Counted from the first letter of the stretch, positions 27,902 through 37,116 are shown. The stretch is DNA of 64,000 nt from Symbiodinium natans (GCA_905221605.1 CAJNDS010002791.1:62001-126000), one strand, 5' to 3'. Numbers and translations are program-made. Notes: generated from the sequence alone by a model not told the origin.

Positions 27902-27944
27902 AAGATACTGGCAGTGGAGCCCGTCGAAAAGCCACTGTCTAAAC
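27902..27944 (+). CDS. Exon-like: KILAVEPVEKPLSK
   Basis: Acceptor GGCCTAAG; runs into decayed CCCTAAA. The long decayed tract 27945-28190 has many one-base variants and no exon. Confidence 0.55.
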
Positions 27945-28212
27945 CCGAAACCTTTGAATCCCTAGACCCTGAAACGCTTGAACTTTAAACCTCAGACCCT
28001 TGCACCCTTAAACTCTCAATTCTTAAACCCATGAACCCTTCGACCCTTACACCCTACAATCCTTCAAGCCTTCAACCCCTCAAACCCTTCAACTCGCACC
28101 CTTAAGCCCTTCAACCCTCAACCCGCCGACCCTCAACCCCAAACTCTAAAACCCCCAAACCTGAGCCCTAAACCCTAAACCCCTAAGCCCTAAGACCCGC
28201 AACAACCCTGGC

Positions 28213-28290
28213 TTTGTTTGGACGGGAGGCTCGCCTGCCTGTCTCCTACAGCGACGACTTCTTTCGGGACATTCAGCCTCAGGGTCGTAG
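28213..28290 (+). CDS. Exon: LFGREARLPVSYSDDFFR...
   Basis: Reads FGREARLPVSYSDDFFRDIQ then PQGRR. Another frame (NNPGFVWTGGSPACLLQ...) is open, but third-base bias favours the first. Confidence 0.65.
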   Translation, partial: FVWTGGSPACLLQRRLLSGHSASGS

Positions 28291-28356
28291 GGGTTTAGGG
28301 TTTAGGGTGAGGTTTTAGGGCTTGGGTTTAGGGTTTTTTGTTTTAGGGCTTGGGGG

Positions 28357-28408
28357 TGTTTATCTCAGTGGGCTGGCTGTTGATGCGAACATTGTCGAGC
28401 TTTCAGGC
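28357..28408 (+). CDS. Exon: VYLSGLAVDANIVELS
   Basis: After TTTATCTCAG or upstream; ends before GGCCCTAAACCC, a possible GC donor. Confidence 0.6.
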
Positions 28409-28463
28409 CCTAAACCCTAAACCTTAAACTGGGGTTAGGGCCCTAGGTTGTTTCGAAGACTGA

Positions 28464-28585
28464 GGGTCCACTGGGCTCTACGACAGGGTTGATGTTTGTA
28501 CAGGGTCTGTGATGCCCCAAAGGGTGCGCGTCGCCCCCCCAAAGATCCTCAAGGTGTACTTCAGGAGAAGCTGGGGGTCGAACAG
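28464..28585 (+). CDS. Exon: STGLYDRVDVCTGSVMPQ...
   Basis: Reads STGLYDRVDVCTGSVMPQRV then RVAPPKILKVYFRRSWGS, N, with strong third-base bias, ending at GTTTAGGG. An overlapping frame is also open near the end. Confidence 0.8.
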
Positions 28586-29030
28586 GTTTAGGGTTTAGGG
28601 GATAGGGTCGAAGGGCTTGAGGGTGTGTAAAAGGACTTCTTTTTTTTTCTTTGGGGGGGGGGGGGGTGTGTTGAGATCTAGGCGCAAGCCGAAGTACGCA
28701 GACCCCTAAACCCTCAACCATAAACCCTAAACATCACAGGATCCTTATGTAGTTCAGGCTGTGCTCCTTTGTACACAACAAGGTACCACGCTGATCCCCT
28801 GAAGCCAGAACAATGAGCTTTAAAGCCGGTTTTCTTTCCGGGTTAGGTTGCCCCAAACCCCAAACCCCAAACCCCAAACCCTAAACCCTAAACTCTAATC
28901 CCTAAACACTAAACCCTAAACCCTAAACACTCAACCCTAAACCCTACACCCTAAACCCTAAACCCTAAACACTCAACCCTAAACCCTAAACCCTAAACCC
29001 TAAACCCTAAACCCTAAACCCCCTCAACCC
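28586..29030. repeat. Intron-like: G run, short open segment, CCCTAAA tracts
   Basis: G homopolymer at 28651-28664, a weak open segment after GTTCAG (28763-28806), CCCTAAA with CCCCAAA and ACTCAACCC variants (28853-29024). Confidence 0.6.
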
Positions 29031-29117
29031 GACATCGGCCCTGGTGTGCGTTTCCAGGACGCCGCTGGCAGTCCATTCTCCAGGGCGGCGCTGTGCGACA
29101 GCGCCTTGCCACCCTCG
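29031..29117 (+). CDS. Exon: DIGPGVRFQDAAGSPFSR...
   Basis: Reads DIGPGVRFQDAAGSPFSRAA then LCDSALPPS; GATTTAGG follows (GA donor). Confidence 0.8.
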
Positions 29118-29315
29118 GATTTAGGGTTTAGGGGTTTAGGGTTTAGGATTTAGGGGTTTAGGGTTTATGGATTTAGGGAGTTAGGATTTTGGGTTTTGGG
29201 TGGTTTAGGGGGGGCTAAGGGGTATTTAGGGGGGTGTAGGGGGCTTTGGGGGTTCAGGGAGTTTAGGGGGTCTATAGGGGTTAATCAGGTTGTTGCGGGG
29301 GTAGGGTTTCCTTTA

Positions 29316-29386
29316 GGGGATTGTGCTCTCGACTCTCGATCTTGCGAACCGTAGGCCCTAACATGCTCTCAACCCCATACACCGTC
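29316..29386 (+). CDS. Exon: LCSRLSILRTVGPNMLST...
   Basis: Reads LCSRLSILRTVGPNMLSTPY then TV, ending at a family B element. Confidence 0.55.
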
Positions 29387-29598
29387 CTTGGAGGTTCATG
29401 GTACTCATTAACCAATTATAACTGTACTTATGACTGTACTTATAACCATGTTAGGGCACTTAAGGGGCTTATAAGTGGGTCATAAGTACAGTTCTAATTG
29501 GTTAATAAAATACCATGGACCTCCAAGTAAGGTACCTAAACCCTAAACCCTAAACCCTAAGTAGGTGCAGCCATGTCTAAGTACCATGAACCTCCAAG
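29387..29598. mobile_element. Family B element plus a second partial B end
   Basis: Complete copy 29387-29528, three CCCTAAA units, then an extra right end (AGTACCATGAACCTCCAAG, 29580-29598) that abuts the next exon and supplies its acceptor AG. Confidence 0.85.
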
Positions 29599-29675
29599 TA
29601 TACGCCGTAAGCCCGACCATGCTAACAAGGCCCTAATCGATGCAGCCGACCGCCGCAGCAGCCCCCCTTACTCGG
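29599..29675 (+). CDS. Exon: IRRKPDHANKALIDAADR...
   Basis: Reads IRRKPDHANKALIDAADRRS then SPPYS. Acceptor is the family B end and the donor is GTTTAGGG. Confidence 0.85.
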
Positions 29676-29726
29676 GTTTAGGGTTTAGGGTTTAGGGTTT
29701 AGGGTTTAGGGTCTTTCAAGCCTCAG

Positions 29727-29770
29727 CCAAGAGGCTTATAACTCAAGAAGGTACCCTTGACGCCAAGGCT
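29727..29770 (+). CDS. Exon-like: KRLITQEGTLDAKA
   Basis: Acceptor AAGCCTCAG; followed by TAGGGTG. Confidence 0.55.
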
Positions 29771-29884
29771 TAGGGTGTATGGTTTAGGGCTTCTTAGCTC
29801 TGATTTCTGGGGCTCACTGGAAGGCTTAGTTGGGGTTCAGGCTTCAGGGTTGAGGTTTTGGATCTAGGGTTTAGGGTTTAGGGT

Positions 29885-29923
<39 letters not shown>

Positions 29924-29946
29924 TGTTTAGGGTCCTGGCCTTGCAG

Positions 29947-30011
29947 CTCTGTATGGAGACGCAGGAGGCAAAAAAGCCATAGAGCCCCATGACCATGAAA
30001 CCTCGATTTGG
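29947..30011 (+). CDS. Exon: LYGDAGGKKAIEPHDHET...
   Basis: Reads LYGDAGGKKAIEPHDHETSI then W, acceptor CCTTGCAG, ending at a family V piece (TCACTTCTCTAAAT). Confidence 0.7.
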
Positions 30012-30084
30012 TCACTTCTCTAAATTATGGTCCCTTTTGAGTTTACTACTCTAAGGGTTTAGGGTTAAGGGTTTAGGGTTTTAG

Positions 30085-30120
30085 GGTGCCCGGAATGGGA
30101 TAATCATTTTGACCATGTCG
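30085..30120 (+). CDS. Exon-like: CPEWDNHFDHV
   Basis: Between TTTTAG and GGTTAGG. A second short segment (PGERSMKACS) follows at about 30171-30200. Confidence 0.45.
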
Positions 30121-30274
30121 GGTTAGGTTTGCGGGCCCCTTGGGACGTAGGAGCCCCTCAACTCTCGCAGCCCCCGGTGAGAGGTCAATGAAAGCATGCA
30201 GTCGGGGCTAAACCCAAAGCCACAAAAAACCCTGAACCCTTCCTAATGCTCTATAGGGTTGAGGATTTAGGGTT

Positions 30275-30374
30275 TCGGCGCTGCCGACTGTCTCCTCTTG
30301 TCAAGGCACCCTGGTTGGAGCCCTTATCTGCAAGGAGCTCTTGTGCACTGCGCCTTGGGCCCGGGCCAAGCGGG
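30275..30374 (+). CDS. Exon: SALPTVSSCQGTLVGALI...
   Basis: Reads SALPTVSSCQGTLVGALICK then ELLCTAPWARAKR with good third-base bias. Confidence 0.75.
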
Positions 30375-30439
30375 ACCCTAAAATTGGGACCATACACCCT
30401 ACATGACTATAATTCCTAAACCCAAGCTGAACCCCAAAC

Positions 30440-30580
30440 CCTCTACCCTATACTTCTATAATCCCTACAAGGAGGGGCCCCCTTACTAATTTAGTATCCT
30501 TCTAACCCAATTTAGGGCCCTTATAACTCTACTTATAACTGGGGGGGGGGGGGGGCTCCTTGTAGTAGAAGGCATTATAT
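30440..30580. mobile_element. Foldback element with G run
   Basis: ACTTCTATAATCCCTACAAGG at the left and CTCCTTGTAGTAGAAG at the right are partly inverted; G homopolymer at 30541-30555. Confidence 0.5.
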
Positions 30581-30638
30581 GACATGGACCATGAACCCTT
30601 CCAGGCTTCGTTCTTTGGATTATGGTGCCTTACTTCGG
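30581..30638 (+). CDS. Exon: DMDHEPFQASFFGLWCLTS
   Basis: May begin inside at acceptor CCCTTCCAG (ASFFGLWCLTS); donor GTAGCCC. Confidence 0.6.
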
Positions 30639-30690
30639 GTAGCCCAATCCACCCTATAACCCTAGACCACAAACCCTAAACCCTAATCCC

Positions 30691-30752
30691 CACACCTCTC
30701 CGAAAGTTCCCGCACCTTTGTGCCCAATCGATTCCCTCTTCCATGGGTTCAG
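30691..30752 (+). CDS. Exon-like: HTSPKVPAPLCPIDSLFHG
   Basis: Flanked by CCCTAAA variants on the left and a TTTGGG variant on the right. Confidence 0.5.
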
Positions 30753-30830
30753 GGTTTGGGTGTTAGCCTTGTTAAGCCACTTTAGAAGCATTTTTTATAC
30801 GCCTCCTTCAGCCCTGTTGAACCTTAAACG

Positions 30831-30874
30831 CCCCTTATGAAGCCGCTCCTCAAGCGCATGAGTCTCCAACCTCG
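30831..30874 (+). CDS. Exon: MKPLLKRMSLQPR
   Basis: Contains an ATG that could be a start codon and ends at the strong donor GTAAGG. Confidence 0.6.
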
Positions 30875-31009
30875 GTAAGGTGCAGGATTTAAGGGCTCAG
30901 GGTTTTGATTACTTAGGGTCTACGGAACCTGAACTTTGATTCCCCCTAGACCCTAAACCCTAAACCCTAAACCCTAAACCCTAAACCAACTCCAAGAGTC
31001 TTTCCGCAG

Positions 31010-31069
31010 GAGATGGAGGATGGGCTGCGGGTTCAGAGTCTGGTGACGGCCGTGCCGCGCGGCCCTCGG
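31010..31069 (+). CDS. Exon: EMEDGLRVQSLVTAVPRGPR
   Basis: Acceptor CTTTCCGCAG. ATGAGT follows and is repeated after the family U element, so the frame continues as MSGGLRGVVE. Confidence 0.85.
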
Positions 31070-31183
31070 ATGAGTACTATTCGCTTAAGAACCCCAAAAG
31101 AATAAAGAAATAATTATCCCTATATCACCCTTAATAAGGAAGAATATTTTGTCATTTTTTCGGGGCTCTGAAGCAATTAGTAG
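31070..31183 (+). mobile_element. Family U element splitting an exon
   Basis: ATGAGT TACTATTCGCTTAAG-type start and AAGCAATTAGTAG end, with ATGAGT duplicated (31070-31075 and 31184-31189). Removing it restores one open frame; the implied intron borders would be AT-AG. Confidence 0.8.
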
Positions 31184-31226
31184 ATGAGTGGAGGGCTTAG
31201 AGGGGTTGTTGAGACTGAGGCAACAT
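31184..31226 (+). CDS. Exon: MSGGLRGVVETEAT
   Basis: Continues 31010-31069 in frame; ends at donor GTAAGG. Confidence 0.75.
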
Positions 31227-31349
31227 GTAAGGGGCTTGGCGGATGGCTATGAAGGAGTCAGATCTCTGGAAGCTCTAGCTATTTCGTCTTAGAGCCCACA
31301 TCCAGCCTTTTTGGCCCTGGCCTCTGATGCTCAGCAACTTTGTGTGTAG

Positions 31350-32288
31350 CCGGCAGTGTTAACTCGAGCCATGGAAGGGGGTTGCTTCTTGTACTTAGGA
31401 TGCTTTGCCTGGGCGGCAAGTGACATCGCTTTCAACGAACGAGCCGTGCAGGATCGCATGCGGCTTCGACGCATGCTCGATGGCCTTGGGCTGCCGCAAG
31501 GACTAATACTATACCCGAGGGCTGTCCCATTCGCACCCAGTTTGAGTGCGGCGCAGAAGTGTTTGGACTTGCTGGAGAAGTGCTTGGCGGATTGCAAGGC
31601 TGCTCCTTGGTCTCCATCTAGCATTGTCTGTCTCGAGCTTTGGCTCAAAAGGTCGATCTTGCGAAGGTACGTCGATGGTCTTGCGGCCTTGGAGGAACTC
31701 ACCGAACCAGGTCCGGTGGCGCACGGGATTCTGACATTTCTGAGAGGTGGACGTTATGATGAAGAGTTGCGGCAGCTGCCGACGGACAGGCTGCAGCAGC
31801 TTCTGAAATGTGTGCAGGAGCTGATCAGGAGCTCGGTAGGGGCTGAGGGCGATGACACAAGGGAGCACGGCCTTTGGCGCCGCGTCCGGCATACTACCCC
31901 AGAGTTGGATTATTACTTTCTCCAGGCACAGATCGAGCTCTTGCTGGCTAAGAGTGCTCTTCAGCATCCTTCAGGAGCCGCGGTTGTCCGATCCACTGCC
32001 ATCCGTGCCTTGCAAGATCAGGACACGCAAGCGGTGCCAGATACTTGGGTTCGTGTCGATCAAGTCTCCAACCCCACCCCGAGCTCTACATCCTTGCTTT
32101 CCGCAGACACATCAACGCATCGTTGCTTCGTGCTCAACTATATGTTTAAGACACAAGATGATCGCTGCATCAACGGCCGAGCCTTGCGCAAGGGCTCCCG
32201 CGTACTTGCTGCAGATGCTGGGATGCCTTGTAGGGCCCTTATTCATTCGCCTCGTTTAGTGTTAGGATACCTTGTTAGACCACATTAG
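31350..32288 (+). CDS. Long exon, about 310 codons, unknown protein
   Basis: Longest clear coding block. Frame from PAVLTRAMEGGCFLYLGCFA with acceptor GTGTGTAG, through an alpha-helical, Leu/Arg-rich stretch (SAAQKCLDLLEKCLADC, DRLQQLLKCVQELIRSS, YYFLQAQIELLLAKSALQ). After about 32010 the three frames become equally plausible (ELYILAFRRHINASLLRAQL in one, PAYLLQMLGCLVGPLFIRLV in another). This suggests one or more short introns or a frameshift near 32020-32100. No family recognised. Confidence 0.75.
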   Translation, partial: PAVLTRAMEGGCFLYLGCFAWAASDIAFNERAVQDRMRLRRMLDGLGLPQGLILYPRAVPFAPSLSAAQKCLDLLEKCLADCKAAPWSPSSIVCLELWLKRSILRRYVDGLAALEELTEPGPVAHGILTFLRGGRYDEELRQLPTDRLQQLLKCVQELIRSSVGAEGDDTREHGLWRRVRHTTPELDYYFLQAQIELLLAKSALQHPSGAAVVRSTAIRALQDQDTQAVPDTWVRVDQVSNPTPSSTSLLSADTSTHRCFVLNYMFKTQDDRCINGRALRKGSRVLAADAGMPCRALIHSPRLVLGYLVRPH

Positions 32289-32436
32289 TTCAACAAAACG
32301 GCAAAAGGGGCACACTAAAGCCTAAACAGCCTAAACGGCCTAAACACCCTAAGGCCCTAAACCCCAAACCCTAGACCCTAAACCCTAAACCCTACACCCT
32401 AAACCCTAAACCCTAAACCCTAAACCGCAACTCGAG

Positions 32437-32526
32437 GATGGCTCCCTTCTGGAAGTCGCCTCGCCGCCGGAGCAGCACGAGACCCGGGCCACGGTGCTTC
32501 TGCAAGCCGGCGCTGCGACGCTGCAG
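32437..32526 (+). CDS. Exon: DGSLLEVASPPEQHETRA...
   Basis: Reads DGSLLEVASPPEQHETRATV then LLQAGAATLQ, ending at donor GTGGGG. Very GC-rich; flanked by CCCTAAA and TTTAGGG tracts. Confidence 0.85.
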
Positions 32527-32935
32527 GTGGGGCGTTTAGGGTTTAGGGTTTAGGGTTTAGGGTTTAGGGTTCAGGGTTTAGGGTTTAGGGTTTAGCTCTG
32601 AAAAGTCTTGCTCGTAGACGCAGAGTTCATGGTTCAAATGCAGGGTTGGGTTTAGGGTAGAGGTGTGCCATGTAAATAAGAAAACTAATACATTAACAAA
32701 TATATTCAATATGTATATACAAAGATGTGCGAGTGCATCTGTGTATATTATATATATATATATGGTCCCCCCCCCCCCCCCCCAAAAAAACCTACCGTTT
32801 CATACCCTTTTCTATGTCGAGACGTGCTTACTATATTCGAAGCCGGATATATATATATATATATATGGACATATATCTATAGATATACATAAAATACGAA
32901 ATAGCAAATACTTCAAGACGCCGAAAAAAATCTGC

Positions 32936-33205
32936 AGGGCCAGGAGTTTTAAAACTCTTCTTGTGGCTAAGCAAGGAGTTTTAAAACTCCTGGCCCCGAA
33001 GATTGAAGACTGAAGATTCCTGGAAAGAGTTCCGGGGAATCTTCAATCTTCAATCTTCAGTGGCAGGAGTTTTAAAACTCCTCTCGTGGCTAAGCAAGGA
33101 GTTTTAAAACTCTTGGCCCCGACAATCTTCAATCTTCAATGGCAGGAGTTTTAAAACTCCTCTCGTGGCTAAGCAAGGAGTTTTAAAACTCCCGGTCCTG
33201 AAGAT
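32936..33205. repeat. Triplicated palindrome AGGAGTTTTAAAACTCC
   Basis: Three units of CAGGAGTTTTAAAACTC, about 15 bp spacer (GTGGCTAAGC), AGGAGTTTTAAAACTC, separated by GAAGATTGAAGA-type motifs. Each AGTTTTAAAACT is a perfect palindrome and the pair forms a larger one. Confidence 0.9.
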
Positions 33206-33324
33206 TTTTCTTATGGTTAAAAATATATTACGCAACTCTAGGCCATGGTATTGTATATTACGCCACTGAAAGTGGTTCCAGTATGTATGCGTTGAATCGA
33301 CTCAATTTCGACGCGCAGCTTGGG

Positions 33325-33600
33325 CCCCGTTTCAAATTGAAACGGGCCGTTTCAATTTGAAACGGGCCACCCGTTGAAGATTCAAATCGCAGAAAGAGTT
33401 CCTGGGAATCTTCAATCTTCAATCTTCGGTTTGGGGCCCGTTTCAAATTGAAACGGGCCGTTTCAATTTGAAACGGGCCACCCGTTGAAGATTCAAATCG
33501 AAGATTCCCAGGAAGAGTCCCTGGGAATCTTCAATCTTCAATCTTCGGTTTGGGCCCCGATTCAAACTGAATCGGGCCGTTTCAATTTGAAACGGGCCAG
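33325..33600. repeat. Triplicated palindrome GGCCCGTTTCAAATTGAAAC
   Basis: Three units with GCCCGTTTCAAATTGAAACG, GGCCGTTTCAATTTGAAACG, GGCC followed by CAATCTTCAATCTTC. The third has compensating changes (GATTCAAACTGAATC). A related single pair lies at 34579-34618. Confidence 0.9.
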
Positions 33601-33639
33601 CCTGTTCAGATTGCGCGTTTAGGTTAATTACAACCCTAC

Positions 33640-34260
33640 ATAGGGTTTCGGGGCTTCTCTGTAAAACGCTAAGCCCGGGACCTTTAAACCTTAACCCTAT
33701 AGGGTTTGAAGGTTATGTGTTTCAGTTGAATTGCAGGCTTAGATTGAAAACCATTTATCTTAAACTCTAAACCTTTAAACCTTAACCCTATAAAGTTTCC
33801 AGGTTGCAGGTTTCGGTTTAATTGCACGTCAAGGGTTAAATACCAATATCTTAAACCCTAGACCTTGAATTAACCCATAAAGTTTAAGGGTTTCGGTGTA
33901 TTGGCAGGTCAAGGTTTAAATGCCTATATCTTAAACCCTAAACCTTTAAATCTTAAACCTACAGGGTTTAAAGGTTAAAGAATTAGGCTTATTTGTTTCA
34001 TCCTAAGGGTTTCGGGGCTTTTCTTTAAAACCCTAAACCCTGGATCGATAGGGGTTTAGAGTGCCTATATCTTAAACCCTATACCTTTAAACCTTAACCC
34101 TGCAAGGGTTAAAGGTTTCGCGTTTCCGTTGAGTTGTAGGTCAAGGTTTACATGTCTAAACTTAATCCTAAACCTTTAAACCTTAACCCTATAGGGTGTT
34201 TAAAGGTCCAGGGTTGAGGTTTAATTGCTTAACCCTACGTTAACACCCTAAACCCTGGAC
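33640..34260. repeat. Decayed ~130-bp repeat with TTTAAACCTTAACCCTA
   Basis: About five diverged units carrying TATCTTAAACCCTA, ACCTTTAAACCTTAACCCTA and GTTTAAAGGTT. They look like old, expanded telomere-variant arrays. Confidence 0.6.
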
Positions 34261-35295
34261 CGATAGGGTTTTGGAGAATAAGCCTGACAACACCCTTAAA
34301 CAAACGCAGAACGCGCAGCGGAGTGAAGTAGAGGGGAGGGGGGGGGGAGGGGGGTGGTGGGGAGTGTTTTTTGGTCCTGCTTATTTTGGAAGACCGACCC
34401 CTGGCACCCTCTCCCCTTTTAATTAGAAGCAAACTAAGTCCTTATAAGCAAATTTGTTGTGTTGTGGAGATTGAGTACACAGATTACATGCCAACTCATA
34501 CATATAAAGCCGATACACAGTATGAATATGCATGTGAGTATTGCAACATTACGACGACTTCAATCTTTAGTTTGAGGGTCGATTCAAAACTGAATCGGCC
34601 GATTCAAGTTTGAATCGGACATATTTCATCATTATATTGGATCCCGCTCTTTAGGACTTTTTGGCGAGCAGGATTTAGGGAATAGGCGCTGAAGTGGGGA
34701 GCATCCCAAAGCTTAGTTCCCAAATCCTATTTTCTAAGGGAGCCCAAACCTTATCGCTAAGGCTTTAGCGTTAGCGAGAAGATTTATTGAGCAAGGTGGG
34801 CTTTTGTATGAGTTAGGGGGGGGGGTCTCATTTTTGGGGTTTTAAGGCTATTTTTTAGGTTCCCTCTTTAGGATTTGGTGACTCCCTCCCACCCCCCCTT
34901 CCCCAATAGGATTTAGGGAGTAAAATTAAGAGAATAAGATTGAGGGATCCTTCTTTGTTGACTTTAGCGATAAGATCTACTGAGCAAGGTTCTTTGTTTT
35001 ATGATGTAGAAGGAGAGGCTCATTTTTAAGATTTACAGTAAGGATCCCCCTCTTTAGGACACCCCTCTTTAAGGCTTAAGCAATAGGATTTAGAGAGTAA
35101 AACTAAGGGAATGCTTTTTAGGATTTAGGGGACCTCCTCTTTAGGATTTAGCCCCCCCCCCCTTTAGGCGGCCTTAGCGAGTTAATTTCAGGGAACCAGA
35201 TCTAGGGATCCCGATAAGATTTTATCCGAGCATCTGTTTAATTGGTGGGACCCCCGGCCCACCGCAATAAGTAAGAAAGGCAGGGCACTGCAATA

Positions 35296-35601
35296 ATGAG
35301 ACCATGGCAATGTATGCATTCTCTATTAAGCACATTAGGAATATATTGTAGTTTCGACGATCCAGACTGCAGCTCAGAAATCAAAAACGAAGCCTGCAGA
35401 CAGATTTTGAACCCCGCCTGGAAAATATTCTTTCAATGTGGCGGTATTTCCCCGTACGGAAACCCCCGTAATGGAAAGCAGTCTCACAGCCGGATTTTCG
35501 ACGAAAAATATTTCTTTAAATGTGGAGGTAGTAACTCTCTTTTAGAATGCAGCGGCTCTCCTCTTCAGAAGTTCAAGACTTCCCTCTTTAGGGCTTTTTA
35601 A
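35296..35601 (+). CDS. Small cysteine-containing ORF in the AT-rich island
   Basis: 101 codons from ATG to TAA: MRPWQCMHSLLSTLGIYCSF then DDPDCSSEIKNEACRQIL and two similar parts IFFQCGG and YFFKCGG. Codon use is AT-rich, unlike the exons outside the island. It could be an element gene or chance; nothing recognised. Confidence 0.4.
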   Translation: MRPWQCMHSLLSTLGIYCSFDDPDCSSEIKNEACRQILNPAWKIFFQCGGISPYGNPRNGKQSHSRIFDEKYFFKCGGSNSLLECSGSPLQKFKTSLFRAF

Positions 35602-36020
35602 AATCATGGGAAGATGATTTAGGGACCCCGTTCTTTGGGATTTAGCGAGAAGACTTAGTGAGCCATTTAGTGACCCACCGCCCCCCCGCCCGCCCCAGAT
35701 TTAGGGACTGAGGGAATATGATTTAGGGAATACGATGTAGGGATCCCGTGCTTGCAATAGAAAATTGTGCGAATAAGGTTAAAGGATTTAGGGAGTCGGT
35801 CTCAATTTTAAAGCGTTTTGATGTCACGCAAGTGTAGAAAATTAGAAAACGGTAGGTTTTGGAGGGGGGGGGTAGCATATATATATATATATATATATAT
35901 GTACAGGTGCATTGTATATGTATAATTATGTATACACTTACCACTTGATACTTGTGTGTGCCTCCGGCATATAAGGCGCCGGATCGTAGCAGAGAACCAA
36001 AAATGGTTTTTACTTTGCAG

Positions 36021-36094
36021 AGCTGACCAGGTGACACTGGACCACCGCATTGTCTTGCCTGACGGCGGAATTGCAGCTTGGTTATTACCCAGGT
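36021..36094 (+). CDS. Exon: ADQVTLDHRIVLPDGGIA...
   Basis: Reads ADQVTLDHRIVLPDGGIAAW then LLPR, acceptor TTTACTTTGCAG. It joins in frame to 36277-36551. The LDHRIVLPDG part is reminiscent of Hint/intein-like domains, but that is only an impression. Confidence 0.75.
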
Positions 36095-36276
36095 GTGCGA
36101 TGGCACAGAACCCAAGAGCCCAATACCCCTTCATTAAGGAATATACCTTAAATTAGATAGGGATCCTAATCTGATTTAAGGCATACTCCTTATTTGAGGC
36201 GTAGCTATTGGGCTCTTTGGGAACATAACCGAATGGCATCGGCCATGAGTAGCTCATTCCGACTTACTTCTTCCAG
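36095..36276 (+). mobile_element. GT-AG intron holding a foldback element
   Basis: Intron GTGCGA...TTCTTCCAG, 182 bp. It contains AGAGCCCAAT (36115) inverted as ATTGGGCTCT (36207), with CCTTAAAT and ATTTAAGG also paired. The intron around 56660-56780 has similar parts. Confidence 0.75.
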
Positions 36277-36551
36277 CGGCTCAGGTACCGGCAAAGGAGC
36301 TCCAACTTGGCAATGAGGTGCTTGTGGGTGGCGAACGAGCCGTGCTGACCAAGGTTGATATCCTACTGGATCCCGTCGTGGTGTTGAAGATTGCCTTCAA
36401 TCCCGATCTGCCCGTTGAGGCTTTCGCGCCTCCACCGGCAATCCTGAGCCATGGTCACAAGCAGAAGAAGGCACGGCGCAGTCGGATGAACCGCCGGGGT
36501 GCAACTGAGACGCCGACGATCCCTGACACGGAAGGGTACATGACGGAGTGA
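36277..36551 (+). CDS. Terminal exon: AQVPAKELQLGNEVLVGG...
   Basis: Reads SAQVPAKELQLGNEVLVGGE then RAVLTKVDILLDPVVVLK, IAFNPDLPVEAFAPPPAI, LSHGHKQKKARRSRMNRR and a stop at 36549. The basic KQKKARRSR may be a nuclear signal. The family was not identified. Confidence 0.75.
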
Positions 36552-36618
36552 TGCGGCTGACGAAGTCAAGTAGCGTTGCCCTGCGCTAACCGGGTATTCT
36601 TAGCTGTGAAGGCAAGGT

Positions 36619-36690
36619 ACTAGTTCCTAGGACCCATTATTACTTTTTTTGTTCCAAAAAGGGCACCCTTTCGATTCCTAGCTCGTGGGT
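36619..36690. mobile_element. Family F fragment
   Basis: CCTAGGACCCATTATTAC...CCAAAAAGGGCACCCTTT matches the family F core. Confidence 0.5.
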
Positions 36691-36721
36691 CTAGTTTAGG
36701 CAGAGCTTATCGGGTTTAAAG

Positions 36722-36841
36722 ATGCTGGTTGCCCTGGTTGAGAATCATTGGGGGCTGCAGGGTGCTCACGACATGAACCTAAAGTTTATGGCCCATATGT
36801 GTAGAATAGTGAATAGAGTACCAATTTTGGGCACCTTGTAG
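36722..36841 (+). CDS. Small ORF: MLVALVENHWGLQGAHDM...
   Basis: 39 codons with ATG and TAG: MLVALVENHWGLQGAHDMNL then KFMAHMCRIVNRVPILGT. It may be an exon with acceptor GGGCTGCAG inside (GAHDMNL...). Confidence 0.45.
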   Translation: MLVALVENHWGLQGAHDMNLKFMAHMCRIVNRVPILGTL

Positions 36842-36921
36842 TTTGCATTCTTGTTAGCTACTTGGTCGGTGGAGAGCCTATTCTTGGGGGGCCTTACCAC
36901 TGCCTGAATTCACTGGGGCAG

Positions 36922-36998
36922 AGTGGCCACTGCCGCGTGCACGGTGCAGCCGAAGAGCTGACTTGTGCCCAGCAGTACGCCGCCTCTTGCCACCGGAT
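36922..36998 (+). CDS. Exon: SGHCRVHGAAEELTCAQQ...
   Basis: Reads SGHCRVHGAAEELTCAQQYA then ASCHR, acceptor CTGGGGCAG, donor GTGTTGAG. Confidence 0.7.
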
Positions 36999-37116
36999 GT
37001 GTTGAGCACGCAGCTGACCATCGGGTGAGGGTTCAGGGTTTAGGGTTTATATGTTTGCAGGTTTCAGGGTTTAGGGTCGGTGGTGTTGGGTTTAATATAT
37101 ATATATATATATACAG

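Larger units (their letters stand above)
32640..36010. other. AT-richer island of different composition
   Basis: About 3.4 kb with few perfect telomere tracts. It is bordered by a (TA)n plus C-run plus CCTACCGTTT module at 32745-32803 and its inverted counterpart (AAACGGTAGG, G-run, (TA)n) at 35846-35902. It contains palindrome arrays (32930-33600), a GATTTAGGG-type decayed region with TTAAACCCTA variants (33640-34260), G/C runs and one 101-codon ORF. It may be one large inserted element or a decayed array of small ones. Confidence 0.65.

Noticed and set aside
30600-31000. Spliced-leader acceptor or tRNA/rRNA genes
   Set aside because: No sequence resembling the dinoflagellate spliced leader, a tRNA cloverleaf or rRNA was recognised here or elsewhere by eye; a covariance-model search would be needed.
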